Shown one piece after another: positions 8,211-16,528 of a DNA stretch of 64,000 bases. A program made the position numbers and the translations under genes. Every line of letters starts with the position of its first letter. The first letter of the stretch is position 1. The notes under the pieces are model-generated. The model saw nothing but the letters and a program-made list of their open reading frames with translations. It was not told the DNA's origin and made no database searches. This DNA comes from JBGPEQ01 sp050180895 (lineage in GTDB: Bacteria > Pseudomonadota > Alphaproteobacteria > Dongiales > Dongiaceae): assembly GCA_050180895.1 (NCBI GenBank), contig JBFXDS010000003.1, positions 515,004 to 579,003 on the forward strand. The letters run 5' to 3'.

Positions 8211-8992
8211 GCGGTCCGGCCGGCAGCGGCGCTCGTCTCGATGGCCGGGTCGCGGTGGTGACCGGGGCCAGCAGCGGCATCGGCCGCGCGACGGCCGCGC
8301 TGCTCGCCGCGCGCGGCGCGCGGGTGCTGGCGACCGGGCGCGACGCCGGCCGGCTCGCGGCGCTCGAACGCGCCGCCGGCGCGACCGTCCTCTCGGCCTC
8401 GCTGGACACCGCGCCCGCCTGCGCGCGCGTCATCGCCGAAGCGCGGCGCCTGGGGCCGGTGGCGATCCTGGTCAACTGCGCCGGTCGGCCCGGCTATCTC
8501 GACCGGCCGATCTGGGAGCAGGGCGCGGAGGATTGGCGCGCGACCATGGCGATCAATCTCGACGCGCCCTTCGAGCTGACGCGGCTGGCGGTCCACGACA
8601 TGCGCGAGCTGGGCTGGGGGCGCATCGTCATGGTCAGCTCGACCGCCGGGCAGGCGGGCGGGCCGGCGATGTCGGCCTACTGCGCCTCCAAGCACGGACT
8701 GCTCGGCCTCATGCGCTCGGTCGCGCAGGATGTGGCCGCGATCGGCGCCACCTGCAACGCGGTGCTGCCCGGCTGGGTGCGCACGGAGATGGCGGAGCGC
8801 GACGCGGAGCAGGAGGCGAAGCGCAGCGGCACCACGGTCGAGGCGGTGTGGACCGCCCGCGCCGCAACCTCGCCGGCGAAGCGCGTGGTGCGGGCCGAGG
8901 AGGTCGCCGAGGTGATCGCCTTCCTCGCCGGCGACGCTGCGAGCGGCGTCAACGGCGAGGCCATCACCGTCGCGCTGGGCAGCCCGTGGTGA
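8207..8992 (+). CDS. short-chain dehydrogenase/reductase
   Basis: A 261-residue SDR. It has the classical cofactor motif TGASSGIG at residues 19-26, NCAG, the catalytic Ser in MVSSTAG, and Tyr/Lys in SAYCASKHG. The C-terminus ends NGEAITVALGSPW. It is coupled to the aldolase by an ATGA overlap and is followed 4 bases later by the transporter. It is probably a second oxidoreduction step in the pathway, such as acting on the aldehyde product or epimerising the substrate. The substrate cannot be deduced. Confidence 0.88.
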   Translation: MSGPAGSGARLDGRVAVVTGASSGIGRATAALLAARGARVLATGRDAGRLAALERAAGATVLSASLDTAPACARVIAEARRLGPVAILVNCAGRPGYLDRPIWEQGAEDWRATMAINLDAPFELTRLAVHDMRELGWGRIVMVSSTAGQAGGPAMSAYCASKHGLLGLMRSVAQDVAAIGATCNAVLPGWVRTEMAERDAEQEAKRSGTTVEAVWTARAATSPAKRVVRAEEVAEVIAFLAGDAASGVNGEAITVALGSPW

Positions 8993-8996
8993 GGCG

Positions 8997-11402
8997 ATGA
9001 ACGAGATCTCGCCCGCGCCCGTCCTCGAGGTTGGCGGCTCCGCCGCGGCCGATACGCCGGCCATCGAGTGCCGCGACGTGTGGAAGATCTTCGGCCGCGA
9101 TCTCGCGGCCGCGCTGGCCGCTCTGCGCGGCCAGGGTTTGGACAAGGCCGAGCTGCTGGCGCGCTCGCGTTGCGTGGTCGGCGTGGCCGGCGCCAGCTTC
9201 AGCGTCCGCCGCGGCGAGGTATTCTGCGTCATGGGCCTGTCGGGCAGCGGCAAGTCGACGCTGGTGCGGCACATCAACCGGCTGATCCAGCCGACGGCCG
9301 GACAGGTTCTCATCGACGGCCGCGACATCGGCCGCCTCTCCACCGCCGAGATGCGGCGCCTGCGCGCGGAGAAGATGGGCATGGTGTTCCAGAATTTTGC
9401 CCTGCTGCCGCACCGCACCGTCAGCGAGAACGTCGCCTTCGGGCTGGAGCTGCGCGAGGAGCGGCGCGAACGGCGCATGGCCGCGGCGGCGGAGATGCTG
9501 GAGCTGGTCCGGCTCGGCGGCTGGGGCAACCGCTGGCCCGACGAGCTCTCCGGCGGCATGCAGCAGCGCGTCGGCCTGGCGCGCGCGCTCGCCGGCAATC
9601 CCGACATTCTCCTGATGGACGAGCCGTTCGGCGCGCTCGACCCGCTGATCCGGCGGCAGCTTCAGGAGCAATTCCTCGAGCTGTCGCGGGTGATGCGCAA
9701 GACCACGATCTTCATCACCCATGATCTCGACGAGGCGATCCGGCTCGGCACGCGCATCGCCATCATGCGCGACGGCCGCATCGTCCAGATCGGCACGCCC
9801 AACGAGATCGTCCACAATCCCGCCGACTCCTATGTCGCCGAGTTCGTCAGCGGCAGCTCGCGGCTCAAGCTGATCCGCGCCGCCGACATCATGCAGCCGC
9901 TCGCGGATCGCGATCCCGCGGCGCTGCCGCCGGCTTGGCCGCGCGCGGCCGCCGACACCGATCTGGAGCGGCTGATCGACGCCGATGCCGGTCCCGACGC
10001 GCCGACGGTCATCCTCGACGACCGCGGCGGGCCGGTCGGGCTGGTGAGCCAGGATACGCTGCTGCGCGGCCTCCGCCGCATGCGGGCCGCAGCGGCGCCC
10101 GACGCGGCCGCGACGGTGGACGATCCCGGCTCAACCGCCGGCACGGCGTCGGCCGCTCGGCGGCCCGCCCCGGCGAAGCCCGGCTTCAGCCTCGCCGCCG
10201 CCCTGGCTGGGCCCCTCTGGCCCGCCCGTCACGGCCTGTGGCTGTTGTTCGCGGCCACCCTGTTCGGCGAGGTCGTGGCGCTCGTGCTGATCGGGCAGGC
10301 GCTTCTGCGAGAGGGGGAGGGCGGGGCGCTCGCCCTCGGCGCCAGCCTCTTCCTCCTCGTCCGCTTGTCGCTCGGCGGCGGGGCGGAATGGGCGCGCGAG
10401 CTGGCGGCCCGCCGCCGGCGCGGCGATCCCGCGCGCCATGCCGGCCGCGCGCCGCAGCGGACCCTGCTCGGCGGCGCGTTGCTCGCCGTAATCTATGCGC
10501 TGACGCTCTACCGCTTCGTCGCGGCGGAGCCCGCGGCTGTCGTGACCGATTTTCCCATGCCCAAGGGCCTCGACGCGGCGACCGCCAAGGTCATCGACGT
10601 CGGCGTCGACTGGATGAAGCGGAACTGGGTCGACTTCTTCGACGCGCTGACGGCGATGCTGCGCGCCACGCTGAACTTCGTCGAGCTGGTCTTCGTCGCC
10701 ACGCCCTGGCCGGTGGTCGCCCTCTGCTGCCTGGCGATCGCCTGGCGCCTGTCCGGCCCGCGCACGATGATCTTCACCGCCGCCTGCCTCGCCTATCTCG
10801 GCCTGCTCGGCTTCTGGGAGAAGAGCATGTCCACCATGGCGCTGATCGCCACGGCGGTGCTGATCTGCGTCGCGTTCGGCCTGCCGCTCGGCGTGATCTG
10901 CGCCAAGAGCCGCCGCATCAATGCGGTGATGGAGCCGATCCTCGACGTCATGCAGACCTTGCCCACCTTCGTCTACCTGATCCCGGCGGTGGCCTTCTTC
11001 TCCATCGGCAAGCCGCCGGGCGTCATCGCCACCGTCATCTTCGCCCTGCCGCCGATGATCCGGCTGACCGCGCTCGGCATCCGCCAGGTGCCGGCGCATG
11101 TGCGCGAGGCGGCCGAGGCGTTCGGCGCCACGCCGGTGCAGACGCTACTCAAGGTCGAGCTGCCGCTGGCGGTGCCGTCGCTCCGGCTCGGCGTCAACCA
11201 GACGATCATGATGAGCCTGTCGATGGTGGTGATCGCGGCGATGATCGGCGCCGGCGGCCTCGGCCTCGACGTCATCCGCTCGCTGCAGCACCTGAAGACC
11301 GGCCAGGGAGTCCTGGCCGGGGTCGCCATCGTGCTCTGCGCGATGGTGCTCGACCGCATGGTGCGCGGCCAGGATCCGCGCAAGCGGGACGGGGAGAACT
11401 GA
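8997..11402 (+). CDS. fused ProV-ProW type ABC transporter (ATPase plus permease)
   Basis: An 801-residue protein joining the two cytoplasm-facing parts of a quaternary-amine uptake ABC system. Residues 22-300 are a ProV/OpuAA-type ATPase: Walker A GLSGSGKST (80-88), signature LSGGMQQR (184-191), Walker B ILLMDEP (204-210), and ITHDLDEAI. Residues 300-375 look like one degenerate CBS unit (VILDDRGGPVGLVS). From about 410 to 795 there are several membrane helices and a ProW/OpuAB permease core with the EAA-type loop REAAEAFGATPVQTLLKVELP. ATPase and permease are separate genes in most relatives. It lies between the SDR and the binding protein. Confidence 0.9.
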   Translation: MNEISPAPVLEVGGSAAADTPAIECRDVWKIFGRDLAAALAALRGQGLDKAELLARSRCVVGVAGASFSVRRGEVFCVMGLSGSGKSTLVRHINRLIQPTAGQVLIDGRDIGRLSTAEMRRLRAEKMGMVFQNFALLPHRTVSENVAFGLELREERRERRMAAAAEMLELVRLGGWGNRWPDELSGGMQQRVGLARALAGNPDILLMDEPFGALDPLIRRQLQEQFLELSRVMRKTTIFITHDLDEAIRLGTRIAIMRDGRIVQIGTPNEIVHNPADSYVAEFVSGSSRLKLIRAADIMQPLADRDPAALPPAWPRAAADTDLERLIDADAGPDAPTVILDDRGGPVGLVSQDTLLRGLRRMRAAAAPDAAATVDDPGSTAGTASAARRPAPAKPGFSLAAALAGPLWPARHGLWLLFAATLFGEVVALVLIGQALLREGEGGALALGASLFLLVRLSLGGGAEWARELAARRRRGDPARHAGRAPQRTLLGGALLAVIYALTLYRFVAAEPAAVVTDFPMPKGLDAATAKVIDVGVDWMKRNWVDFFDALTAMLRATLNFVELVFVATPWPVVALCCLAIAWRLSGPRTMIFTAACLAYLGLLGFWEKSMSTMALIATAVLICVAFGLPLGVICAKSRRINAVMEPILDVMQTLPTFVYLIPAVAFFSIGKPPGVIATVIFALPPMIRLTALGIRQVPAHVREAAEAFGATPVQTLLKVELPLAVPSLRLGVNQTIMMSLSMVVIAAMIGAGGLGLDVIRSLQHLKTGQGVLAGVAIVLCAMVLDRMVRGQDPRKRDGEN

Positions 11403-11459
11403 CGAGTCGATCTGCATTCAACAGGGAAGCCGAGAAAGCAACGAAAGGAGAGGACGACC

Positions 11460-12488
11460 ATGCGGCAGACATTGCGACAGCTCATGCTGGCCGGCGCCAC
11501 GGTGCTGGCCCTCACCGCCACGGCGGCGGCGAAGACCCAGGTGGTGATCGGCCAGCTCGACTGGCCGGGATCGCGCGCCATCGAGGAGGTGCTCAGCCAG
11601 GTGATGACCGAGTATCTGGACGCCGACGTGAGCACGATCTCGGCGGCGCAGGAGGCGATGTACGAGGCGCTCGACAAGGGCGACGGCTCGGTCGACGTGG
11701 TCGCCGACATGTGGACCGACCATCTGCCGGCGCAGATGCAGGCCTATGTCGTGCCCGGCAGCCGCGAGACCATCATCCTCAACGACACGCCCTATCTCGG
11801 CACCGAGGGCATCTTCGTGCCCACCTACGTGGCGCAGGAGAACGGGGTCAAGAAGCTGGCCGATCTCGCCAATCCCGAGATCGCCAAGCTGTTCGACAGC
11901 GACGGCAACGGCAAGGGCGAGCTGTGGGCCGGCGCCGTCGGCTGGGAATCCACCAACCACTCGGAGGTGCGCGCCAAGTCCTATGGCTTCGCGCCCTATT
12001 TCGAGTTCACCACCGTCGACCAGCCGGTGTTCCTGGCCCAGCTCAAGGACGCCTACGAGAAGAAGCAGCCGATCGCCTTCTACTACTGGACGCCGGAATG
12101 GATCTTCGCCGCCTTCGACCTGACGAAGCTGGAGGAGCCGGAGTTCAACGGCTACACGACCGAGAGCGCTAAGGGCACCGAGCGATACAACGCGAACGGC
12201 TGCTACACCTTCTACCAGCCGGCCGAGCGCAACGACTGGCTGGAGGCGAGCAACATCACCTGCGGCCAGCCGCCGACCCGGGTGAACATCGCCCATTCCA
12301 AGGCGCTGGCCGAGCGCGATCCCAAGGTCTCGCAGTTCCTGCGCCAGGTGACGCTCGACGCCGATGTCGTCAACCAGTGGATCCTGGCCATGGAGGTCGA
12401 CGGCCGCAATGTCACGGACGTGGCCAAGGAGTGGATCGACGCCAACCGCGCCATGATCGAAAAGGAATGGCTGGCCGGCCTGCGCTGA
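11460..12488 (+). CDS. glycine betaine/choline-type substrate-binding protein (OpuAC domain)
   Basis: A 342-residue periplasmic protein with a cleavable signal (MRQTLRQLMLAGATVLAL...AAAK) and an OpuAC/ProX domain. Tryptophans likely to form an aromatic cage are seen in QLDWPGSR, ADMWTDH, AVGWEST and YYWTPEW; in this family such cages hold trimethylammonium groups. A GGAGAGGA ribosome site precedes the ATG. It is the binding partner of the fused transporter just upstream. With sugar-type catabolic genes in the same block, the ligand may be an unusual zwitterion or polyol derivative rather than plain betaine. Confidence 0.88.
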   Translation: MRQTLRQLMLAGATVLALTATAAAKTQVVIGQLDWPGSRAIEEVLSQVMTEYLDADVSTISAAQEAMYEALDKGDGSVDVVADMWTDHLPAQMQAYVVPGSRETIILNDTPYLGTEGIFVPTYVAQENGVKKLADLANPEIAKLFDSDGNGKGELWAGAVGWESTNHSEVRAKSYGFAPYFEFTTVDQPVFLAQLKDAYEKKQPIAFYYWTPEWIFAAFDLTKLEEPEFNGYTTESAKGTERYNANGCYTFYQPAERNDWLEASNITCGQPPTRVNIAHSKALAERDPKVSQFLRQVTLDADVVNQWILAMEVDGRNVTDVAKEWIDANRAMIEKEWLAGLR

Positions 12489-12495
12489 CCGGCAG

Positions 12496-12523
12496 GGAGG
12501 GACGGGCGCCCGCCCGTCCCTCC
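12496..12523 (+). terminator. hairpin ending the transporter operon
   Basis: A perfect GC-rich inverted repeat of 12-13 bp (arm GGAGGGACGGGCG) with a 2-4 base loop begins 8 bases after the ProX-like stop codon. No T-run follows, so termination may need Rho or act through RNA stability. Confidence 0.6.
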
Positions 12524-12542
12524 ACTCTGACCCTATGACTTG

Positions 12543-12643
12543 CCCTCACCCTATCCCTCTCCCGCAAGCGGGAGAGGGGACGCTGTGGACGTTGCCGGTT
12601 TCGGTCGCCCCCTCGCCCGCGCAGCGGGAGAGAGGGTGGGGGT
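12543..12643. repeat. GAGAGGG-type intergenic inverted repeat, copy 1
   Basis: The outer arms begin CCCTCACCCTATCCCTCTCC and end GGGAGAGAGGGTGGGGGTG; the left part also holds an inner hairpin CTCCCGCAAGCGGGAG. The same family is at 17280-17385, and a related one is at 40917-41013. Confidence 0.75.
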
Positions 12644-12651
12644 GAAGGCGA

Positions 12652-13104
12652 CTACCGCTGTGCCGTCGGCAGCGTCGCGACCTGCGCGCCCGTGGTCTCG
12701 TCGATCACGAACACCTCGAACTGACCGAGGATGAAGCCGCAGCAATAGGCGGCGTCGATCCGGTAGCGGCCGCCGGGCTCGGCCTGGAACGCGACGATCT
12801 CGTGCGCCCGGTTGCCGTAGAAGGTGGCGTAGGGATCGTGATGCCGGACCTTGAACTGGTGCTCGCCCGGCGACACGCGCACCCATGGCGCCGGCCCGGT
12901 CGAATCGCCGTCGACGGCGACGATCTGAATCCAGCTGTTGTTCTGGCTCACGGAATAGCTTTCGGCCACCGCGCCGACCGCCACGACGGCCGCGGTCTCG
13001 TCTGCGGCGGCCGGCCCATGATAGGTCGGCGCGCCGGTCATGCAGCCGGCAAGCAAGAGAGCCAGGACAGGCAATATCGTCAGGACTGCGCTCGCACGTC
13101 GCAT
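12652..13104 (-). CDS. lipoprotein, paralogue of the next gene
   Basis: A 150-residue lipoprotein with lipobox LLAGC (Cys21). The mature part has a conserved block YSVSQNNSWIQIVAVDG, a GxHxFKVRHHDPYATFYGN stretch, and PGGRYRIDAAYCCGF followed by LGQFEVFVIDE. The same blocks appear in the neighbour at 13199, so the two arose by tandem duplication. The double cysteine in YCCGF is kept in both and could form a disulfide or bind a ligand. No known family is recognised. Confidence 0.75.
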   Translation of the reverse strand: MRRASAVLTILPVLALLLAGCMTGAPTYHGPAAADETAAVVAVGAVAESYSVSQNNSWIQIVAVDGDSTGPAPWVRVSPGEHQFKVRHHDPYATFYGNRAHEIVAFQAEPGGRYRIDAAYCCGFILGQFEVFVIDETTGAQVATLPTAQR

Positions 13105-13198
13105 CGCCTTCCTCCCTGCGGAAGTTCGTTGTTGCTACGGTCGGAGCTTACGTCCGGATGCGCCGGCGGTCCACCGCCGGGTGCGCCGCCTGCGTGGC

Positions 13199-13669
13199 TT
13201 ACGGCCCGGTCAGGCGGACCTTGCTGTCGCGCAGCGTGCGGGCGATCTGCTGGCCCGAATGCTCGTCGATCGCGGCGAGCTCGAACTGCCCGAGATAGAA
13301 GCCGCAGCAATAGGACCCGTCGATGCGGTAGCTGCCGCCGGGCGCGGCGTCGAACTCGATGTCCGCGTACCGGATGTTGCCGTAGATGGTGGCGTAGGGG
13401 TCCTGGTGCCGGATCGTGAATTTGTGCTTGCCCGGCGCGACGCGCAGGGACTGTACGCGCCCGGTCGCCTTGCCGTCGACGGCGGCGATCTGGATCCACG
13501 ACTTGTTCTGGCTCACCGCATATTGCTCGCTGGGGACGCTGACGCTGACCGTCGCGGCGTTCGTGTTCGTCGGCGCCGGCTCCCGGTAGCTGGGTGTCGC
13601 CCCGGTGCAGCCGGCCAGCAGCCAAGCCGCCAGAGGCAGCGCGGCAAAGAGTCCCCTTACTGTCCGCAT
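13199..13669 (-). CDS. lipoprotein, tandem paralogue
   Basis: A 156-residue lipoprotein with lipobox LLAGC (Cys21). It shares its core with the gene just downstream on the same strand: YAVSQNKSWIQIAAVDG, KHKFTIRHQDPYATIYGN, YRIDGSYCCGFYLGQFEL. The start at 13669 is chosen for GGAGGA 6 bases upstream; an ATG 21 bases earlier has none. The C-terminus differs from its twin (ARTLRDSKVRLTGP). Function unknown; an outer-membrane or periplasmic location is likely. Confidence 0.75.
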   Translation of the reverse strand: MRTVRGLFAALPLAAWLLAGCTGATPSYREPAPTNTNAATVSVSVPSEQYAVSQNKSWIQIAAVDGKATGRVQSLRVAPGKHKFTIRHQDPYATIYGNIRYADIEFDAAPGGSYRIDGSYCCGFYLGQFELAAIDEHSGQQIARTLRDSKVRLTGP

Positions 13670-13858
13670 CGCTCGTCCTCCAAAAGGCATCCGCCCTTTC
13701 GCGAAGCCGAGCCTAAGGGGCGGCGGTTAAGGAACGCTTAATCATCCGGCCGGCCGATTGCCAACGCGGCGGCTCCGGCCTAAGGTCGCCCGGCGTTCGG
13801 GCCGAGGCGGCGCGCCGGGGTCCGCCGGACATGGTAAAAATTCCTGCCCCGCCCCGCC

Positions 13859-15100
13859 ATGCGCATCCTCTTCATCCACCAGAACTGTCCGGGGCAATAC
13901 AAGCACTTGGCGCGCGCGATGGCGGCCGGGGCCGGCAACCAGGTCGTCTTCATCACCCAGCCCGGCAAGCCCGACATTCCCGGCGTGCGCAAGATCGAGT
14001 ACAAGCCGGCGCGCAAGCCGACGGCGGAGACGCATTTCTACATCCGCGGCCTGGAGGCCAATGTCCTCAACGGCCAGGCGGTCGCGCGGACGGCCGCGGC
14101 GGCGAAGAAGGCGGGCTTCGTGCCGGACATCGTCTGCGCCCATCCCAGCTGGGGCGAATCGCTCTACATCAAGGACGTCTATCCCGACGCCCCGCTGCTG
14201 GCGTTCTGCGAGTTCTACTACCGCGCCGACGGCGCCGACGTCGGCTTCGATCCCGCGCATCCGGCCACGCTCGACGACCGCTGCCGCGTGCGCACCAAGA
14301 ACGCCACCCACCTGCTGACATTGGAATGCATGGATTGGGGCGTCAGCCCCACGGACTGGCAGCGCGCCCAGTATCCGCCGGAGTTCGTCGGCCGCATCTC
14401 GACCATCCATGACGGCATCGATACGACGGTGGCGGTCGCCGATCCCGCGGCCGTGTTCACCCTGCCGGACGGCCGCCGTCTCGCCCGCGGCGACGAGGTC
14501 GTCACCTACGTCGCCCGCAACCTCGAGCCCTACCGGGGATTCCCGTCATTCATGCGCGCGGTGGGGGAGCTGTGCCGCCGCCGGCCGCGGACGCAGTTCC
14601 TCGTCGTCGGCGGCGACGAGGTCAGCTACGGCTCGCGGCTGCCGCAGGGCGAGACCTACCGCCAGCGCATGCTGAAGGAAGTAACCGTGGATCCGGCGCG
14701 CGTCCATTTCCTCGGCCGCATCCCCTACGACCAGTTCATTCGCGTGTTGCAGGTCTCGTCCGCGCACGTCTACCTCACCTATCCCTTCGTGCTGTCCTGG
14801 TCGATGCTGGAGGCGATGGCGGCGGAGTGCCTGCTGGTCGCGTCCGCCACGGCGCCGGTCGCCGAGGCGATCGAGGACGGGCGCAACGGCCTGCTCGTCG
14901 ACTTCTTCTCGCCGGAGCGGATCGCCGCGCGGATCGAGGAGGCGCTCGACGGCGGCGCGCGCTGGCACGAGCTGCGCCGCGCCGCGCGCGACACCGTCCT
15001 GCGGCGCTACGAGCTCCGGGACTGCCTGAAGCGGCAGCTCCGGCTCATCGAGGATGTCGCGGCGCGCCGCCGCCCGCAGGACGTCGACGCGCCGCGATAG
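13859..15100 (+). CDS. glycosyltransferase family 4 protein
   Basis: A 413-residue GT-B glycosyltransferase. The N-terminal domain begins MRILFIHQNCPGQYKHLARAM and contains PDIVCAHPSWGESLYIKDV. The C-terminal domain holds NLEPYRGFPSFMRAV and VLSWSMLEAMAAECLLVAS, with the conserved Glu for nucleotide-sugar binding. The opening 'FIHQNCPGQY' type is common in alphaproteobacterial polysaccharide transferases. It stands alone between the lipoprotein pair and the PepSY genes, so the acceptor is unknown; a surface polysaccharide is likely. Confidence 0.85.
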   Translation: MRILFIHQNCPGQYKHLARAMAAGAGNQVVFITQPGKPDIPGVRKIEYKPARKPTAETHFYIRGLEANVLNGQAVARTAAAAKKAGFVPDIVCAHPSWGESLYIKDVYPDAPLLAFCEFYYRADGADVGFDPAHPATLDDRCRVRTKNATHLLTLECMDWGVSPTDWQRAQYPPEFVGRISTIHDGIDTTVAVADPAAVFTLPDGRRLARGDEVVTYVARNLEPYRGFPSFMRAVGELCRRRPRTQFLVVGGDEVSYGSRLPQGETYRQRMLKEVTVDPARVHFLGRIPYDQFIRVLQVSSAHVYLTYPFVLSWSMLEAMAAECLLVASATAPVAEAIEDGRNGLLVDFFSPERIAARIEEALDGGARWHELRRAARDTVLRRYELRDCLKRQLRLIEDVAARRRPQDVDAPR

Positions 15101-15115
15101 TCCGCCATGGTCCGG

Positions 15116-15574
15116 TCAGCGCCGGATCACGTCGACGATCTCGCCGGAGTAGGGATCGACGGAGACGATGACCGGCCGCCCGTAGCGGTCGACCGCCTTG
15201 GCTGAAATCACGTCGCCACGCAGCTTGATGTCGCGCAGGTCGTCGAAGCCGTTGCGCTTCATCACGCGGGCCGCGTCATTGCCGTCCAGGCGCGGCCCGC
15301 GGCGGTTCCAGTCATCGTCGTCGTCCCAAAAGCCTTCTTCCCACGGCCATCGGGCTTCCCGTTCCACCCGTCGCCAACGGCCGTTGTTGTCCCGGCAGAC
15401 GACCCAGCCGTCGTCGTTGCGGCAGGCGCGGCTGTAGTAGGTCTCCTCGCGGCCCTCCGACCGGCGCTGCGTCGCCGGCGTGTCGTGGTCGCCGCGTCCT
15501 TGCGCCGCCGCGGGCAGCGCCGCGGCGCTCAGCAGGAGAACGCCGAGGAAGATCGTGCGGAGCAGGTTCGCCAT
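15116..15574 (-). CDS. PepSY-like exported protein (acidic linker)
   Basis: A 152-residue protein with a signal peptide (MANLLRTIFLGVLLLSAAALPAAAQ). A Cys-containing middle region (RACRNDDGWVVCRDNNG) and a Trp/Asp-rich linker (WDDDDDW) follow. The C-terminal 60 residues resemble PepSY: a helix NDAARVMKRNGFDDLRDI, then strands ending PVIVSVDPYSGEIVDV. AAGGAGA lies 7 bases before the chosen ATG. PepSY units are thought to act as inhibitors or sensors in the envelope. It groups with two similar genes beside a two-component system. Confidence 0.75.
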   Translation of the reverse strand: MANLLRTIFLGVLLLSAAALPAAAQGRGDHDTPATQRRSEGREETYYSRACRNDDGWVVCRDNNGRWRRVEREARWPWEEGFWDDDDDWNRRGPRLDGNDAARVMKRNGFDDLRDIKLRGDVISAKAVDRYGRPVIVSVDPYSGEIVDVIRR

Positions 15575-15603
15575 TTTGGGTCTCCTTCCATCCATGCGTC
15601 GGG

Positions 15604-16032
15604 TCAGCTGCGGAATTTCCGCTTGGCGATCTCGCCGGTGTAGGCGTCGATATAGAGCTTCACCTTGCGGCCGCGGGGGTCGATCGCCTTCACCTGGTAG
15701 AACCGGCCGGCGAGCATGGGATCGGTGATGTAGCTGTAGTTGTGCCGGGCCAGGTTGCGCACGATCCAGCGCGGCGGCACCATGCCGTGGTTGCCGTAGC
15801 CCCAGCCGTTCCCATAACCGCGGTCGCGGTTGCCGCGCCAGTCGTTCCCGTACCCGTAGGGGGGATAGGACCAGCCGTAGTTGCGGCCGCCGTTGTCGTA
15901 CCGGTTGCCGTCGACCTGAATGATCGCGCCCGACCGGCTGTTGCCGAATGTGCTAGGGTCGCCCGCGGAGGCCGGCACGGCGGCGGCGGCGATCAGCGCG
16001 GCGGCACAGGCGGAGAGCAGGAACTTGGTCAT
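15604..16032 (-). CDS. PepSY-like exported protein (Gly/Tyr-rich linker)
   Basis: A 142-residue exported protein: signal peptide MTKFLLSACAAALIAAA...ASA, a Gly/Asn/Tyr/Arg-rich spacer (residues 50-85), and a C-terminal unit. That unit runs VRNLARHNYSYITDPML and ends KVKLYIDAYTGEIAKRKF. The final DAYTGEI matches DPYSGEI in the neighbour 30 bases downstream, so the two are diverged copies in one transcript. The ATG at 16032 has GAGGAGG upstream. The role is unknown, probably envelope sensing or binding. Confidence 0.75.
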   Translation of the reverse strand: MTKFLLSACAAALIAAAAVPASAGDPSTFGNSRSGAIIQVDGNRYDNGGRNYGWSYPPYGYGNDWRGNRDRGYGNGWGYGNHGMVPPRWIVRNLARHNYSYITDPMLAGRFYQVKAIDPRGRKVKLYIDAYTGEIAKRKFRS

Positions 16033-16194
16033 GATGCGCGTCCTCCTCGATTGGCTGCATCTCATCGGCGCGCATCCTGCAGCATCGCGCCTGAACGGAG
16101 TTTGAGCGTGGCGTTCATATCTCGTTCAGATGCCGGGGCGTAGAGGTGGGCCGATGATGCTCCCCTCCCCATTCCCCGACCTGGATTTGGCGCC

Positions 16195-16506
16195 GTGACC
16201 AGCCGCCGCAGCGTCATGTTCGGCCTGCTCGGCCTGCTCGCGATGGCCGGAGCGCCGCTGCCGACGGCGGCGGACAGCCACCAGAACCGCAATTCGTTCA
16301 GCCCGGAAGGGCAGGGGGGTGGCGGCTGCCTGCCGCTGAAGAGCGTCATCCGGTCCGTCCGCCAGCAGTTCGGCGGCCGCGTGCTCGATGCCGATCGCGG
16401 CGGCGGCGGCGTGTATCTGGTCCGCCTGCTGACCGGCGACGGTCAGGTGCTCGACATCGCCGTCGATTGCGCCAGCGGTCAGGTGCTCGGGGTGCGCGGC
16501 GGGTGA
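16195..16506 (+). CDS. small PepSY-like exported protein upstream of response regulator
   Basis: A 103-residue protein from GTG 16195 with a signal peptide (MTSRRSVMFGLLGLLAMAGAPLPTAA). The short C-terminal domain reads LPLKSVIRSVRQQFGGRVLDAD, then VYLVRLLTGDGQVLDIAVD and GQVLGV, a PepSY-like helix-strand pattern. It lies 22 bases before the response regulator on the same strand, so it is likely the first gene of that operon and a candidate periplasmic input or modulator for the histidine kinase. Confidence 0.75.
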   Translation: MTSRRSVMFGLLGLLAMAGAPLPTAADSHQNRNSFSPEGQGGGGCLPLKSVIRSVRQQFGGRVLDADRGGGGVYLVRLLTGDGQVLDIAVDCASGQVLGVRGG

Positions 16507-16528
16507 AGCAACCGGAAGGTGAAGCAAC

